64,000 nt of DNA, taken from assembly GCF_905475395.1 (NCBI RefSeq), contig NC_058337.1, positions 91,258,368-91,322,367 of the forward strand. The letters are read 5' to 3'. Position numbers and translations under genes: made by a program. Origin of the DNA: Chrysoperla carnea (Eukaryota; Arthropoda; Insecta; Neuroptera; Chrysopidae). Under the pieces are notes generated by a model. The model ran no database searches. It was not told where the DNA came from and saw nothing but the letters and a program-made list of their open reading frames with translations. Below, one piece after another: positions 10,566 to 21,207 of the stretch. Within the stretch, counting starts at the first letter, position 1. The number at the start of each line of letters is the position of its first letter.

Positions 10566-11177
10566 TATACCATGTATATGAAATACATAGTATATTAAGT
10601 TTTTATACCATGTATATGAAATACATAGTATATTAAGTTTAGTCCGAAGTTTGTAACGCTTAAAAATAATGATGCTAGGAAAAAAATTTTGTCATAGGTG
10701 CTCATAAAATCACCTAATTAGTCCATTTCCGGCTGTCCGTCCGTCCGTCCGTGTGTGGACACGATAACTCAAAAACGAAAAAAGATATCGAGCTGAAATT
10801 TTTACAGCGTACTTAGGAGGTAAAAAGTGAGGTCAATTTCGTAAATGAGCATCATAGGTCAATTTTGTCTTGGGTCCGTAGGACCCATCTTGTAAACCGT
10901 TAGAGATATAACAAAAGTTTAAATGTAAAAAATGTTCCTTATCAAAAATTAAACAACTTTTGTTTGAAACATTTTTTCGAGAACATCACTGTTTACCCGT
11001 GAGGGCGCTAATTAGGCGGCAATTTTATAATATGTACTATACTTGATTATCAGTTATGTATGTGTCACATGTTTGTATGTGTCACATGTTTGTATGTGTT
11101 ATGTGATAAAGAAATCAACACTGATTATGCATGGTATTTCAACAATTAACTCAGTCAATTGTTTGTTTTCACTTGTT
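10566..11177 (+). repeat. Interspersed T repeat, copy 2, with duplicated tip
   Basis: The first 38 bases (TATACCATGTATATGAAATA...) occur twice in tandem, starting at 10566 and 10604. The rest follows copy 1 closely, including the CCGTCCGTCCGTCC run, the GGGTCC/GGACCC hairpin and the CACTTGTT end. Confidence 0.9.
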
Positions 11178-11311
11178 AGAAATAATGCCATATAGCCAAT
11201 TTCTTTGTCACTGAAGGTTAACCAATCAATGTTTTGTACAAATGATATCACTAAATAGGTAATGCTATCCTTTGGAAGAGGAAAAAATTAAAAAGCGAGG
11301 CATTGAAACAC

Positions 11312-11569
11312 AGTTAGTTCCAAGTTTGTAACGCTTAGAAATATTGATAGTGTTTGTCCGTCTATTTGACCCTCATTACGATAACTCAAAAATGAAAAAA
11401 CATATCGAGCCGAATTTTAACGAGCAACATAGGCTAATGGGTCGATTCTTTCGGCATAGATATTTGTTTTTTAAATTAGCTAACTTGTAAAAATTATACA
11501 AACTCTAATATTAACTGAAAGTGTTTTTCAATAATTAACTCAGCAGTTAATGGTTTTTGTTCACTTGTT
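11312..11569 (+). repeat. Interspersed T repeat, degenerate and internally deleted
   Basis: Retains CAAGTTTGTAACGCTTA at the left and TTCACTTGTT at the right, with about half of the internal sequence lost. Confidence 0.65.
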
Positions 11570-13754
11570 TTACGATATAAATTTGCTAAAAACCCAACTT
11601 TATTTATATTGGAACATTTTTAGTAACAATAAATACTTCTAACTAAATTTTATCTTTCTAAACAAATGGAAAAAGAAAATATGATGTCTAGGAAATATCT
11701 CATATCGTTCGAAGAATATTTTGGTTGTGGTTTACATTTCTTAAAACGATACTCTAAGCTTATTACATAAACGTATTTCGAATACATTGGATACAATTTT
11801 ATCCATGTATTGTGTGTATGTGAGTATGAATATGTGCTTGTATATGTATTCCATTTGCCAGATTAAATTTGTGATTCATTGCTCACGAATTGAGAGTTGT
11901 CACATATGTCTGCATGTCCTGGTTAGCCCTGGGTTGTTGTAACACAACAATGTAAATATGTATATATGAGTATATACATATTGAATCTATATTTCTCATA
12001 GACTTAGATGTTTGGACGAAGTCTCTCTTGAAAGTTAGAGTGAACTTAGAGGAAAAATTATAGTTGTGTTGATAATTAGAAACTTACATTTTTTTTTTTT
12101 TTTAAATATACATTCTGAAATGACCAAAGAAGTTTGCCACTGTTCAAAGTGTTAAAAACAGGTGAAGCTTTTTAAACCATGTTTTGTACATACAAAATTT
12201 CTATTTATAATATTTATACCGAAGAAAATTTTGAGAAAAATTTTTCTTAAAGTAGAAGTTTTAATATGCTTAATCTACAAAACTAAAATTTAGTTGATCG
12301 AAGAAAATTTATGTATTTTCAAGGTAAATTTTACCATAAACTTCCAAGTATGACATATTTTATTAAAATGATTTTCCTATTTGTTAAAAAATACTAATAG
12401 TAAAATATTCAGGAAGCATTGTCTAGACATTGAAAAGTATTAATATAAATCAACAAATCTTTTTAAATTTTTACTAAAAATCTATTCGTTTCCATTTAAT
12501 ATATTTGGTTATGATAAAAATCTGTTCAAATTAATTTAGGGTTGTTTTTTTTAAGAATAATCGCATTCCAATGTTTTTCTTTCTATTATCTTTGACAAAA
12601 TTTCTATAAATAGGAACACGTAGTAAAAAATTAAGACTTTTGTTCGTATATATTTTTTTTATGCATATGATAGCGGATTGGTAATAAAAAAAATTCAGAT
12701 TTTAACCGTGATCTATCATCGTATTTTTGAAAATCGTGATTCTACTATCGTATTTCTGAAAGCCAGAAACTGTCAAAAGTGTCTATAAAAACTTTTCGAA
12801 AAAAAATTGTACTTTCCATCCCCTCGACAGTTTAGAACTGTGTAAACAACTCTGTTTTTTATGTTGTCATAATGCTAAAAAGTAGAAAACAAATTTGTGG
12901 GAATCACTCATACATGACTGTTGTAAAGGATTGAGACACTCTATATAAAAATTGAGTTTCAAGATTCAATCCGAACAAACATAGTTTCAAAACATACATA
13001 CATTGCAAGTTAAATATAAGCTTGTAAAAAGTAGGGTACTTTTGGGGTTGTTCCTCAAAACTTCCCTTTTCAGGCTTCCGGCAGATTTGTAGAGCGGATG
13101 TTTGACATTTTTCATTCTATACAAATAAAAAGGTATGATTTTTTATATAATCAATTCTAATAATAACTATTTTCTTGAAGTATGCCTGTCTACTTTCTTG
13201 CTCCAAAATGGATGATTCCTCATACTGACTTTGATCATTATGAATATAAAAATCAACTTTTGTATTTATGCTGCTTGTACGTAAACGTATAAAATTGGTA
13301 ACAAACATGCTAGGATCAAGTGACTAATAAATCATAATATATTATATGATTATATGATTAGTAATATTTTTAGATTATAACCTCAATATATAAATCTATG
13401 TATGAACAATATGACATTTTATGAAAATGGATGACAATAAGTTTGTTATTGTACCTACACTGAAGTATAGAGTAAAATAATATCTGGGATACTGTAATCA
13501 TAACTAGTCAATTACTTTTATTTTGACCATTCATAACGCGCTAAACCAACTTATTTGGATAATTTCTATGAAATAAGAAAAAAAAATTATGCAATAAATG
13601 AAACTCTGAAATAGATTAGCAATCAAATTTTTACTCAATTTGTTTAACACCTAATTTGACACACTCTAAGATATCAGATGTAATTTTATTCAGAGGCCGT
13701 TTTTTGTTTTAGACTATCAGTTACATTGTACATTGTACAAAATTGAATTAATAC
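11570..13754. other. Non-coding stretch
   Basis: AT-rich DNA with short frames and no domain, splice pattern or repeat family that can be named. Confidence 0.5.
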
Positions 13755-13825
13755 GCTCGAATCAGGACTCGAACCCGGGCTGCTTGGATTCATGCCAAGC
13801 GCCCTACCAATTGGGCCATTCGAGC
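13755..13825 (-). tRNA. tRNA-like element or tRNA-derived SINE head, copy 1
   Basis: On the minus strand 71 nt fold as a cloverleaf. The acceptor stem is GCTCGAA/TTCGAGC (7/7), the D stem GCCC/GGGC with loop AATTGGTA, and the anticodon stem CTTGG/CCAAG. The T arm is CCGGG, TTCGAGT, CCTGA with one mismatch and one G-T. An A box (TGGCCCAATTGG) and B box (GGTTCGAGTCC) are intact, so RNA polymerase III could read it. The anticodon loop is CATGAAT; the nominal anticodon would be TGA, but position 33 is A instead of the invariant T, and a serine tRNA should have a long variable arm. A functional tRNA is therefore unlikely. Confidence 0.6.
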
Positions 13826-14019
13826 TCTAGACACAGAGTGCAATTTTTTCAACTCAACGAATTTTTTTACTTTGTTTTTTTACTTTTTTATTATTATTTT
13901 TTGTGTAGTTTACGTTTAATCATGTAGACGATATTTATTTACATCAAAGTCTCTCGATTTTAATATCATACATACAACGTAAACTAAATATTCACAAATA
14001 TCTTGAATTGAAAAAATAC
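13826..14019. other. Spacer between the tRNA-like copies
   Basis: A 16-base flank (CTAGACACAGAGTGC or similar) follows both tRNA-like units, showing that the duplicated segment extends beyond the cloverleaf. The rest is T-rich. Confidence 0.5.
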
Positions 14020-14090
14020 ACTCGAACCAGAACTCGAACCCACACTTTTTGGATTCATGCCAAGTGCCCTACCAATTGGGCCATTCAAGC
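14020..14090 (-). tRNA. tRNA-like element, copy 2 (diverged)
   Basis: Same length, orientation and anticodon loop (CATGAAT) as the copy at 13755. The acceptor stem is kept only with G-T pairs, the anticodon stem has one mismatch and the T stem is weakened. The A box is unchanged. This looks like a decaying duplicate. Confidence 0.55.
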
Positions 14091-15126
14091 TGTAGACACA
14101 GAGTGCTAGAGCTCGAAAAAAAAAAATTTACAAAAAATTGGTGGAGGGTAAGAACTGGTATTTAGAGGATAAAATGAAATATATTCTGTAAGTATTTCAA
14201 TCAATCATAACCTAATTTTAAGGATAACTGAAAACAGCAATTTCCAAAAAACAAACGAGTTAATGGTTCGAAAATAAAAACAATATGCTATGGTAACCAG
14301 TACAATCGATCGTAACCAACTACAAAAAATTTTGATTGGGAATATTTCTTAAAATTGATGTTATAGAAATAGCCAATTAGTAAACAAAATTTCCAACTAA
14401 GCCCGATTTAAGTATGGGAAAAATCTTTATTTTTCAAAAAATATATATGTCATCAAGAAAATTACCATTTGTGCCTGTAAGTTATATTATATAGAGCATT
14501 ATATGACCTTTTTTGAAATGTCAATAATAATAAATACGTAACAATTAAATTTTGTTTACTTATTACCCAAACAAATCAAAACAAAATGTTCTTGAATTTT
14601 TCAATAAAATTAGACAATTTTGTAAAAAGAATTTGCTACCATAAATATAATGTGTTGCTCTCTTTTCATCAAATATATATCTCAAATCGTCACTTCACAG
14701 TTACAAACAAACCATTCCACATACTATACATGCAACACGACAGTTTAAGTAATAACATTTTCAGTATGAAAAATGCAACTACCATATTGTGGGGGAGAGT
14801 TATCTAGGTAAGTCCCTTGCATAAATATTCGTACCGCTTTTTTAATTTTTGAGATTAGAATAAGATAATTTATAAACAAAAGCAAATCAAATAATTTAAG
14901 TGTATCAGAAACATGCAGTGAGTAATCGTGGAAAATAGGTATTTTGAATTTTGGAAAGAAAGTTAATTCATTTTATAGTCAACGTTGAAACGACGAAAAT
15001 CGTTTGAGCGGAAAAGATTGTCAAGCCTACCATAAACTACTTTTCAGAATATGCAGAACGGTAAGAAAAGTGTGCAATTTGGAAAAAGCTCTTAAGCAGA
15101 AATTTCCAAATGAAATAAAAGAAATT
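14091..15126. other. Non-coding stretch
   Basis: A strong donor-like GTAAGT at 14808 directly follows a TAG stop, and no exon could be built around it. Nothing else recognised. Confidence 0.45.
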
Positions 15127-15138
15127 TAACAAAGTGTA
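15127..15138. repeat. Left 12-bp target-site duplication of SINE
   Basis: TAACAAAGTGTA is repeated exactly at 15408-15419, flanking the SINE. Confidence 0.9.
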
Positions 15139-15407
15139 TGTTAGGTTAGGTTATATTGACTGTCCAAGAAGGGCACACTTTGGCTATAGAGCCCATTGTG
15201 ATACCATATATGTGTTTTGCCACCTTTCCGCTGATAATTTCCTCCTCAATTTCAGAGGCTGAGTGCACCTCCTTCATGCATATACCATGCACTTCACCAG
15301 TCCATCACAAGTATTAATTATATTAATTTTGTTGCGACGGCGGTCATCGAAGCATACCACGGACGGAATTGGTTATGCCTTAACCAACTGAACTAATAGG
15401 GCAATGG
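15139..15407 (-). mobile_element. tRNA-derived SINE with a TTAGG-like tail
   Basis: On the minus strand it starts near a tRNA-like A box (TAGTTCAGTTGG, complement of 15384-15395) with a degenerate B-box-like GCTTCGATGACC about 40 nt further on. The body carries no frame. The 3' end (low coordinates) reads GTTAGGTTAGGTTA on the plus strand, that is, a tail of CCTAA-type units equal to the insect telomere repeat. The perfect 12-bp duplication around it shows target-primed insertion. It needs the enzymes of a partner LINE. Confidence 0.85.
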
Positions 15408-15419
15408 TAACAAAGTGTA
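15408..15419. repeat. Right 12-bp target-site duplication of SINE
   Basis: Exact match to 15127-15138. Confidence 0.9.
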
Positions 15420-15503
15420 AATGGTCTTAATAAATAACTCCAATAAGATCAAGTCCACAAAGTCACACAAATTTATCCAAACAAAGAAGCTATTTATCAC
15501 ATA

Positions 15504-15674
15504 ATGCAGGAATTGGATAACCTATTGAGTTCCGTTCTTTCAGTACTTCAACCGTTGGCTAGTGGTCGGTTGTTCTGGCAACAGTTCTATCTCTCTCCTG
15601 ATAATATTGTCGGTAAACCGGTAAGAAAAAGTTTTGAGTTCCGACTAATTAAGAAATTAATTAAATTTATCTAG
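15504..15674 (+). CDS. Unrecognised exon-like open frame
   Basis: A 56-codon frame starts at an ATG (15504) and ends TAG. Inside it, a pyrimidine-rich acceptor (TTCCGTTCTTTCAG, AG at 15542-15543) and a strong donor (CCG then GTAAGA at 15621) bound a 77-nt exon of phase 1 to 0. That exon reads QPLASGRLFWQQFYLSPDNI, which has complex, protein-like composition and higher GC than its surroundings. Either the small frame or, more likely, the internal exon could be real. I do not recognise the family. The neighbours are a SINE upstream and non-coding DNA downstream, so no partner exon can be named. Confidence 0.35.
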   Translation: MQELDNLLSSVLSVLQPLASGRLFWQQFYLSPDNIVGKPVRKSFEFRLIKKLIKFI

Positions 15675-17208
15675 TTCAGAATACAATATATATGCAAATG
15701 ATTTAAAATTTTTGTAATTTTCTTAAACGGTTTTTAATATTTTAAGAATGTAAACAATTTGGAAAAATTTATGGATTTTTGTACAGAGTTTTTAAAATTG
15801 CACATTAGATTATCGCAGAATCAAATATGTATTTAGTTGACTTTCAGGTCTCATTTTTAAATGTCTCAACAAAATCAATTCATCGTCAATGAAATCAAAT
15901 TTGGATATTTAAAAAATACCCCTATCCACCAGACTTGGAATGGTACCCGTGGTACATACATTTGTCCATTTCAACAATTCGATATGAATGGTTATGATTG
16001 GGCGTTTGATTGATTGATTGCGTGAACTTGGATCGTTTGGGATACACATTCAGTATTTACTCAGTTATGTTCAATTCTACTAAATTGTAATAGCGAACCA
16101 AAAGGAATGAAAATTATTAATTTTTTTATTTATATATTTATTTAAAAATTTTTTCATTAAGAATGAAAAATTACTGTTCTTTAAAGTTTTTGTAAATACT
16201 TTTTAAATAAATGAGCACCTTTTTCTTTTAGGTTGAAGTCTAGCTTTAAACGAGTGTTATGGATAAAAATGAAAACCATAGCCAACCTAGACAATATTCC
16301 TATATAGTTTGTGTTATACAATGAAATATATATTTCATTTTTGTAATTGAATTTAATGTGAGCGGAGATATAATGTATTTTATTTGTTATGCCTACATGT
16401 ATGTATGATATGTTAAGTAAAGTAACCTTTTGTGAATATTACACTAATAATATGATTATAACTTAATAAAATAAGTTTTGTATGATAAAATATGTTTCAT
16501 TGTTTGTTTTTAATTTAATTTAAATACACTTAACTTTCAAGTCATACATATGTGACACAATAATATGTTCTATTCATTATAATATATAACTTCATACATT
16601 AATTTTATTTTTGAACTTTTAACTTAATATTTAAAAGGAAAATATTATGTTAATTAATTATGTTTATTGAAAAAAAATCACGCATGGTCTAAGAACTATT
16701 TAATTTTGAGCCCATCAAGGAAATGTGTATATTCCTTTTAACTATTTAAGTGAAACATGCTTTTCAAAATACAAGCAATTATCTACACAACTTAAGTGAA
16801 AAGCAATTTTTAATGTTTAAACTACATTACCACTAAAATTATTTTGTACCTTTTAGTAGATTTGTAGCGTGCAAACATAATACTTCAAAACTTCATTTTA
16901 AATGAAGGATTTAAAATCGACCGCTTACGCTAGTCAAGTGACGTTTCCCGTCACCTCCACCATTATTTCTATATATCGAAATATTATTCCTTTAAATTTA
17001 ATTATCCTTGTCTGTCTGTGTGACATCGTAGATTTTAAATAGATGAAACGATTTTAATATTTTTGTTTTTGTTAAACATATTACTTGATCGAGAATGTTC
17101 TTAGCAATTTTGTTTAGAGTTCAACTTTCGTGTTCCGTACCCAATAACAAACAAAAAAGACCCGAGTAGAAAGTAAGTAAGGTTCAACCAGATCATGTAT
17201 CTGGGCCG
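15675..17208. other. Non-coding stretch
   Basis: AT-rich, with a short GATTGATTGATTG run near 16010. No gene seen. Confidence 0.5.
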
Positions 17209-18250
17209 GATCAGGATAGAATAAGGCTTGCCATATCCGGTAAGCCTTATCAGGACCAGATCTGGACCAGATGAGGATAGCCTGATGTTAAATATAATCA
17301 AGTCTGGTAAGACATACTGCATCAGGACCAGGTCTGGACCAGATGAGGATAGCCTGATGTAAAGTTTAATCGAGTATCGTAAGGCATACTGCATCAGGAC
17401 CAGATCTGGACCAGATGAGGAAAGCCTGATGTAAAATTTAATCAAGTATGGTAAGGCATACTGCATCAGGACCAGGTCTGGACCAGATGTTGATAGCCTG
17501 ATGTAAAATTTAATCAAGTATGTTAAGGCAAACTGCATCAGGACCAGGTCCGGACCAGATGAGGATAGCCTGATGTAAAATTTAATCAAGTATGGTAAGG
17601 CATACTGCATCATGACCAGGTCTGGACCAGATGAGGATAGCCTGATCTAAAATTTTATCAAGTATGGTAAGGCATACTGCATCAGGACCAGGTCTGGACC
17701 AGATGAGGATAGCCTGATGTATAGTTTAATCGAGTATCGTAAGGCATACTGCATCAGGACCAGATCTGGACCAGATGAGGAAAGCCTGATGTAAAATTTA
17801 ATCAAGTATGGTAAGGCAAACTGCATCAGGACCAGGTCCGGACCAGATGAGGATAGCCTGATGTAAAATTTAATCAAGTATGGTAAGGCATACTACATCA
17901 GGACCAGGTCTGGACCAGATAAGGATAGCCTGATGTAAAATTTTACCAAGTATGGTAAGGCATACTGCATCAGGACCAGGTCTGGACCAGATGAGGATAG
18001 CCTGATGTAAAATTTAATCAAGTATGGTAAGGCATACTGCATCATGACCAGGTCTGGATCAGATGAGGATAGCCTAATGTAAAATTTTATCAAGTATGGT
18101 AAGGCATACTGCATCAGGACCAGGTCTAGACCAGATGAGGATAGCCTGATGTAAAGTTTAATCGAGTATCGTAAGGCATACTGCATCAGGACCGAATCAG
18201 GACTAGATACAGTTATCATAATATAAAAGATTATCAAGTATATGACATGT
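17209..18250. repeat. 72-bp satellite, about 14 units, indel-free core
   Basis: The landmark CCTGATG recurs at 17281 and then every 72 bases to 18145: 13 landmarks, exact spacing, no indels. Each unit contains GGACCAGGTCTGGACCAGAT. Two unit types differ at AGTATGGTAAGG versus AGTATCGTAAGG, and shared variants five units (360 bp) apart suggest block duplications. Because 72 is a multiple of 3, one minus-strand frame stays open through the array as a 24-residue repeat. It is broken only by single-base TAG stops at 17647-17649 and 17893-17895. That openness is expected from the period and is not evidence of a protein. Confidence 0.95.
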
Positions 18251-20207
18251 TTCACATCATGCCATATTGATACCATGAGTTAGGTTGTATTTGTATCAGA
18301 TCAGATTAAGATTCATTTGTCTATAATGGAATAAATGATATTAATACCATTCAAAATATTTTTCATATAAAATTTTAATGAATCTAATCGTTCAATATAA
18401 TTGGTCTAGTGAAATAATAAGAAATAATAACAATAGTAATAATAATAAATTTAATTTTTGATAAATAAACGTTTTTTTAAGTTACATCGATATCATAAAC
18501 TTAGGATTAAATATCATGTTCATCATTTGAAAAATACACACAAAAAATTTAATGCATATTTTAATTATAATAAAACATATCTTAATAACAAAGTATGCTA
18601 TGATATTAAATGTCAAATTCAACATAATACAATATTTTTTATGCGAGTGTTTCATGTATGAAGTAAAGGAATTACATACAATTTTTCTTTTTGATTTGTA
18701 CTTAGGTCAATAGAAATCATTTTTTTCTCAATGTTAGTTAATGAACAAGTGATAATATTGGAATCTCTTCTCGTCACTTTCCACATATTTAATGATTCTG
18801 ATGAACATGGATAGTTGTAAATTGGTTTTCTCTTTTTTAGTGTTTGCCCTGTAATTGTAATATTACTGTCACAGTGTCACCTGAAGAAGTATAAATATTA
18901 TCAATTTGTAATTTAAGCAAAATTAAATCTTATCCTTTTTGGATAGATTATATTTTAGAAAGGATAGTCAAACATGTGGTCACTTTATGAGAATATATTA
19001 TTTTTGTTTACAACATTTATTTAGACAAGCACAAACCTGTTTATTTGCAAGTATTCATCGTATGTTTACTTTAAATGTATATACTTTGGAATTACGTATA
19101 TACTTGCAAAGCATGTTGCAAGTGTCAGGCAGGAGTGTATCTCAGGCATGAATATATGATATGTACACGTATAGGTCAGGCATAGAATAACATATACATA
19201 CTATGTAGATGATTGAATGTAGAATGAGGTTAGGGGATATTGACATTGAATAAAAATCATGAAATCCATGCGGTCTTTAATTAATTAAACCCGAAACCCG
19301 ACTAATAATTAACAAACATAAGTCAACTAGTTAACAAATGTGCATTAACTAGTTAACAACATAATTTTTATTAAAATTATAAGTGAAATTTATAAGTTTG
19401 ATAAAAAAACTGAGTAAATGAAACAATTAGGTTATTTATAAATTTGTGTTGTGTTTAAAGCTTCGTTTTAAGGTTTAATTACGTAAATCATACAAGGTTA
19501 GTATAAAATATTAAGTTATTAATTCACTATAATCTTTTGTGTGTTTGATTTTATCTTTTTAAATTTTTCAAGCATCATATCCCAAAAAGTATTAGACATA
19601 CGGAACTGTGGGTCGGCTTAAATTGTTCCAAATTTAGTTTATTTTCCAAACCATATTAGCAACTAATGCCAGAAGCTCATTGTTTTTGAATTGAACTGAA
19701 AAAATCCGAAAATTTTATTACGCCGGTAGCACAATTCCTCTTTTTTGATTGCTAAATGTGGTTTTACACTCTCCTAAGGGGTCGGAATTACATATAAAAA
19801 ATGTAGCTTTACATCACGTTATGTGATTTTAGCTGTTTTTTTGGTAAGATTTTACTGGCGTAATAATCAAATCTTTCGTTTTAAATTCATCTTATAGTCG
19901 CATCAAAATATGTTTTTAGTCAGGAGTCCTCAATAACAGCTCCGATTTTGATGAATTTTTTTTCAAAATTATTCAGTATTTTCAGTATTATTTAAAATCC
20001 GAAATATTTAAGTTGGGGAAAATAATCTGGAGGAGGAATAGCCAATGTCGCAACTGATATATCGATGCCCAGCCAAAATCGCTAATGAGAGAAGTTAGAA
20101 ATTTTGAGGAGATATTGATTTTATAAATATAAGAAAGATCTATTAAAATAAGATAAAACAGATAACTAAAATAAATAATTAGCATTAAAATAAATTTTCT
20201 TTTCCAG
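18251..20207. other. Non-coding stretch with a possible small TIR element
   Basis: ATTACGCCGGTAG near 19718 and its near complement TACTGGCGTAAT near 19855 could be the ends of a ~165-bp MITE, but this is weak. No coding signal is seen. The minus-strand frame at 19988-20185 is unrecognised. Confidence 0.45.
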
Positions 20208-20676
20208 AATAAACGTTTATACTATTGTCTTGATGGAAAAAATACCATTACTCGTAACATGGGTAATATTATTCGAGCATATATATCAAGAGACGTAGCA
20301 CTGTCGTTTGTGGCGGTAAAAGCAACTCAAAACAAAAAAATTTTCAAAGATACAAATTTTTTCACTTGTATAAAAAGGATGTAAGTTATTTTATATTGCA
20401 GGATTACTCTCGTTGATAACTAATTAATTATTTCTTAATCATATGTTATTATTTTATACATAATTATAATTATTATTTTTTTATTACTTATTTAATTACG
20501 TACATAATTAATTAAAATTTTTTATTTTAGCTGCTGTAAGACAAAAATCCCAAAAAAATCAAGATATTATTCCTGACACCAAATTGCATCAAGCATTATC
20601 GTCAGTGCTAAATAATGCTAAAGATTGGGATGGCCACAGAGTAGCCAGGATAAAAAACAAGAAAATAAAAAAATAA
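20208..20676 (+). CDS. DUF4806-like protein, C-terminal two exons (5' part missing)
   Basis: Exon 1 (20208-20380) follows a pyrimidine-rich acceptor (TTTTCTTTTCCAG) and ends at a consensus donor GTAAGT (20381). Exon 2 starts after the AG at 20539-20540 and ends TAA at 20674-20676. The earlier AG at 20529-20530 would break the frame, while the later one keeps it (phase 2). The reading ITRNMGNIIRAYISRDVAL, then FKDTNFFTCIK, then LNNAKDWDGHR and a lysine-rich tail resembles the C-terminal part of DUF4806 domains. These are common in insect genomes, often in transposon-related proteins. AATAAA at 20741-20746 fits the 3' end. No upstream exon was found, so it may be a 5'-truncated copy. Function unknown. 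Confidence 0.5.
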
Positions 20677-20740
20677 CTTTTTTTTGTTCACTTTTTTAAA
20701 AATTATTTTTTTTTTGCTGTGTAAACAATTTTTAATATAT

Positions 20741-20746
20741 AATAAA
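20741..20746 (+). terminator. Poly(A) signal AATAAA of DUF4806-like locus
   Basis: AATAAA lies 65 bases past the TAA stop, within AATATATAATAAATAAT. Confidence 0.5.
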
Positions 20747-20816
20747 TAATATTTTTAATTACAATAATAATAATAGTGTAATAATTTTTACAAGAATAAA
20801 GATTCGTGTTTCTTAA

Positions 20817-21207
20817 AGGGACCGGACCGGGCATACCGGATTTGGATTAGCCAAGGTATGTAACGCAGATGATTGATTTGGACCCGATTAGGAATTCCGA
20901 ATCTGGTCCCGATAAAGTTCTCCTGATTGGGTCCCGACAAGGATTTCCTGATCGGGTCCAGGTACATCATCTGCGTTACACACCTTATCTGGTCCAGATA
21001 AGGTTTTCCTGATCGGGCCCCGATAAGGTTTTCCTGATCTGGTCTTGATAAAGTTTGCCTGATCTGGTCCCGATAAGGTTTGCCTGATCTGGTCCCGATA
21101 AGGTTTTCCTGATCGGGTCCCGACAAGGTTTTCCTGATCGGGTCCAGGTACATCATCTGCGTTACACACCTTATCTGGTCCAGATCGGGTATGCCCGGTC
21201 CGGCCCT
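20817..21207. mobile_element. TIR element with internal 25-bp tandem array
   Basis: The left end (AGGGACCGGACCGGGCATAC..., continuing to TAACGCAGATGAT near 20872) returns inverted at about 21150-21207. Between them are ~25-bp units of the form AAGGTTTTCCTGATCGGGTC with C/T and G/T variants. An internal copy of the sub-terminal block (GTACATCATCTGCGTTACAC) also occurs at about 20960, so a ~190-bp segment is duplicated. A clear target duplication was not found. Overlapping minus-strand frames (20788-21297) come from the array shifting frame each unit and are not genes. Confidence 0.85.

Noticed and set aside
13733..13927. Plus-strand frame of 64 residues
   Set aside because: Runs across the tRNA-like element in antisense.
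15141..15153. TTAGG-like repeats as an interstitial telomere
   Set aside because: Only about two and a half units, and they form the tail of a SINE.
17101..18276. Three long minus-strand open frames (170, 76 and 127 residues) in the same frame
   Set aside because: They are produced by the 72-bp satellite, whose period is a multiple of three; no start, splice or domain evidence.
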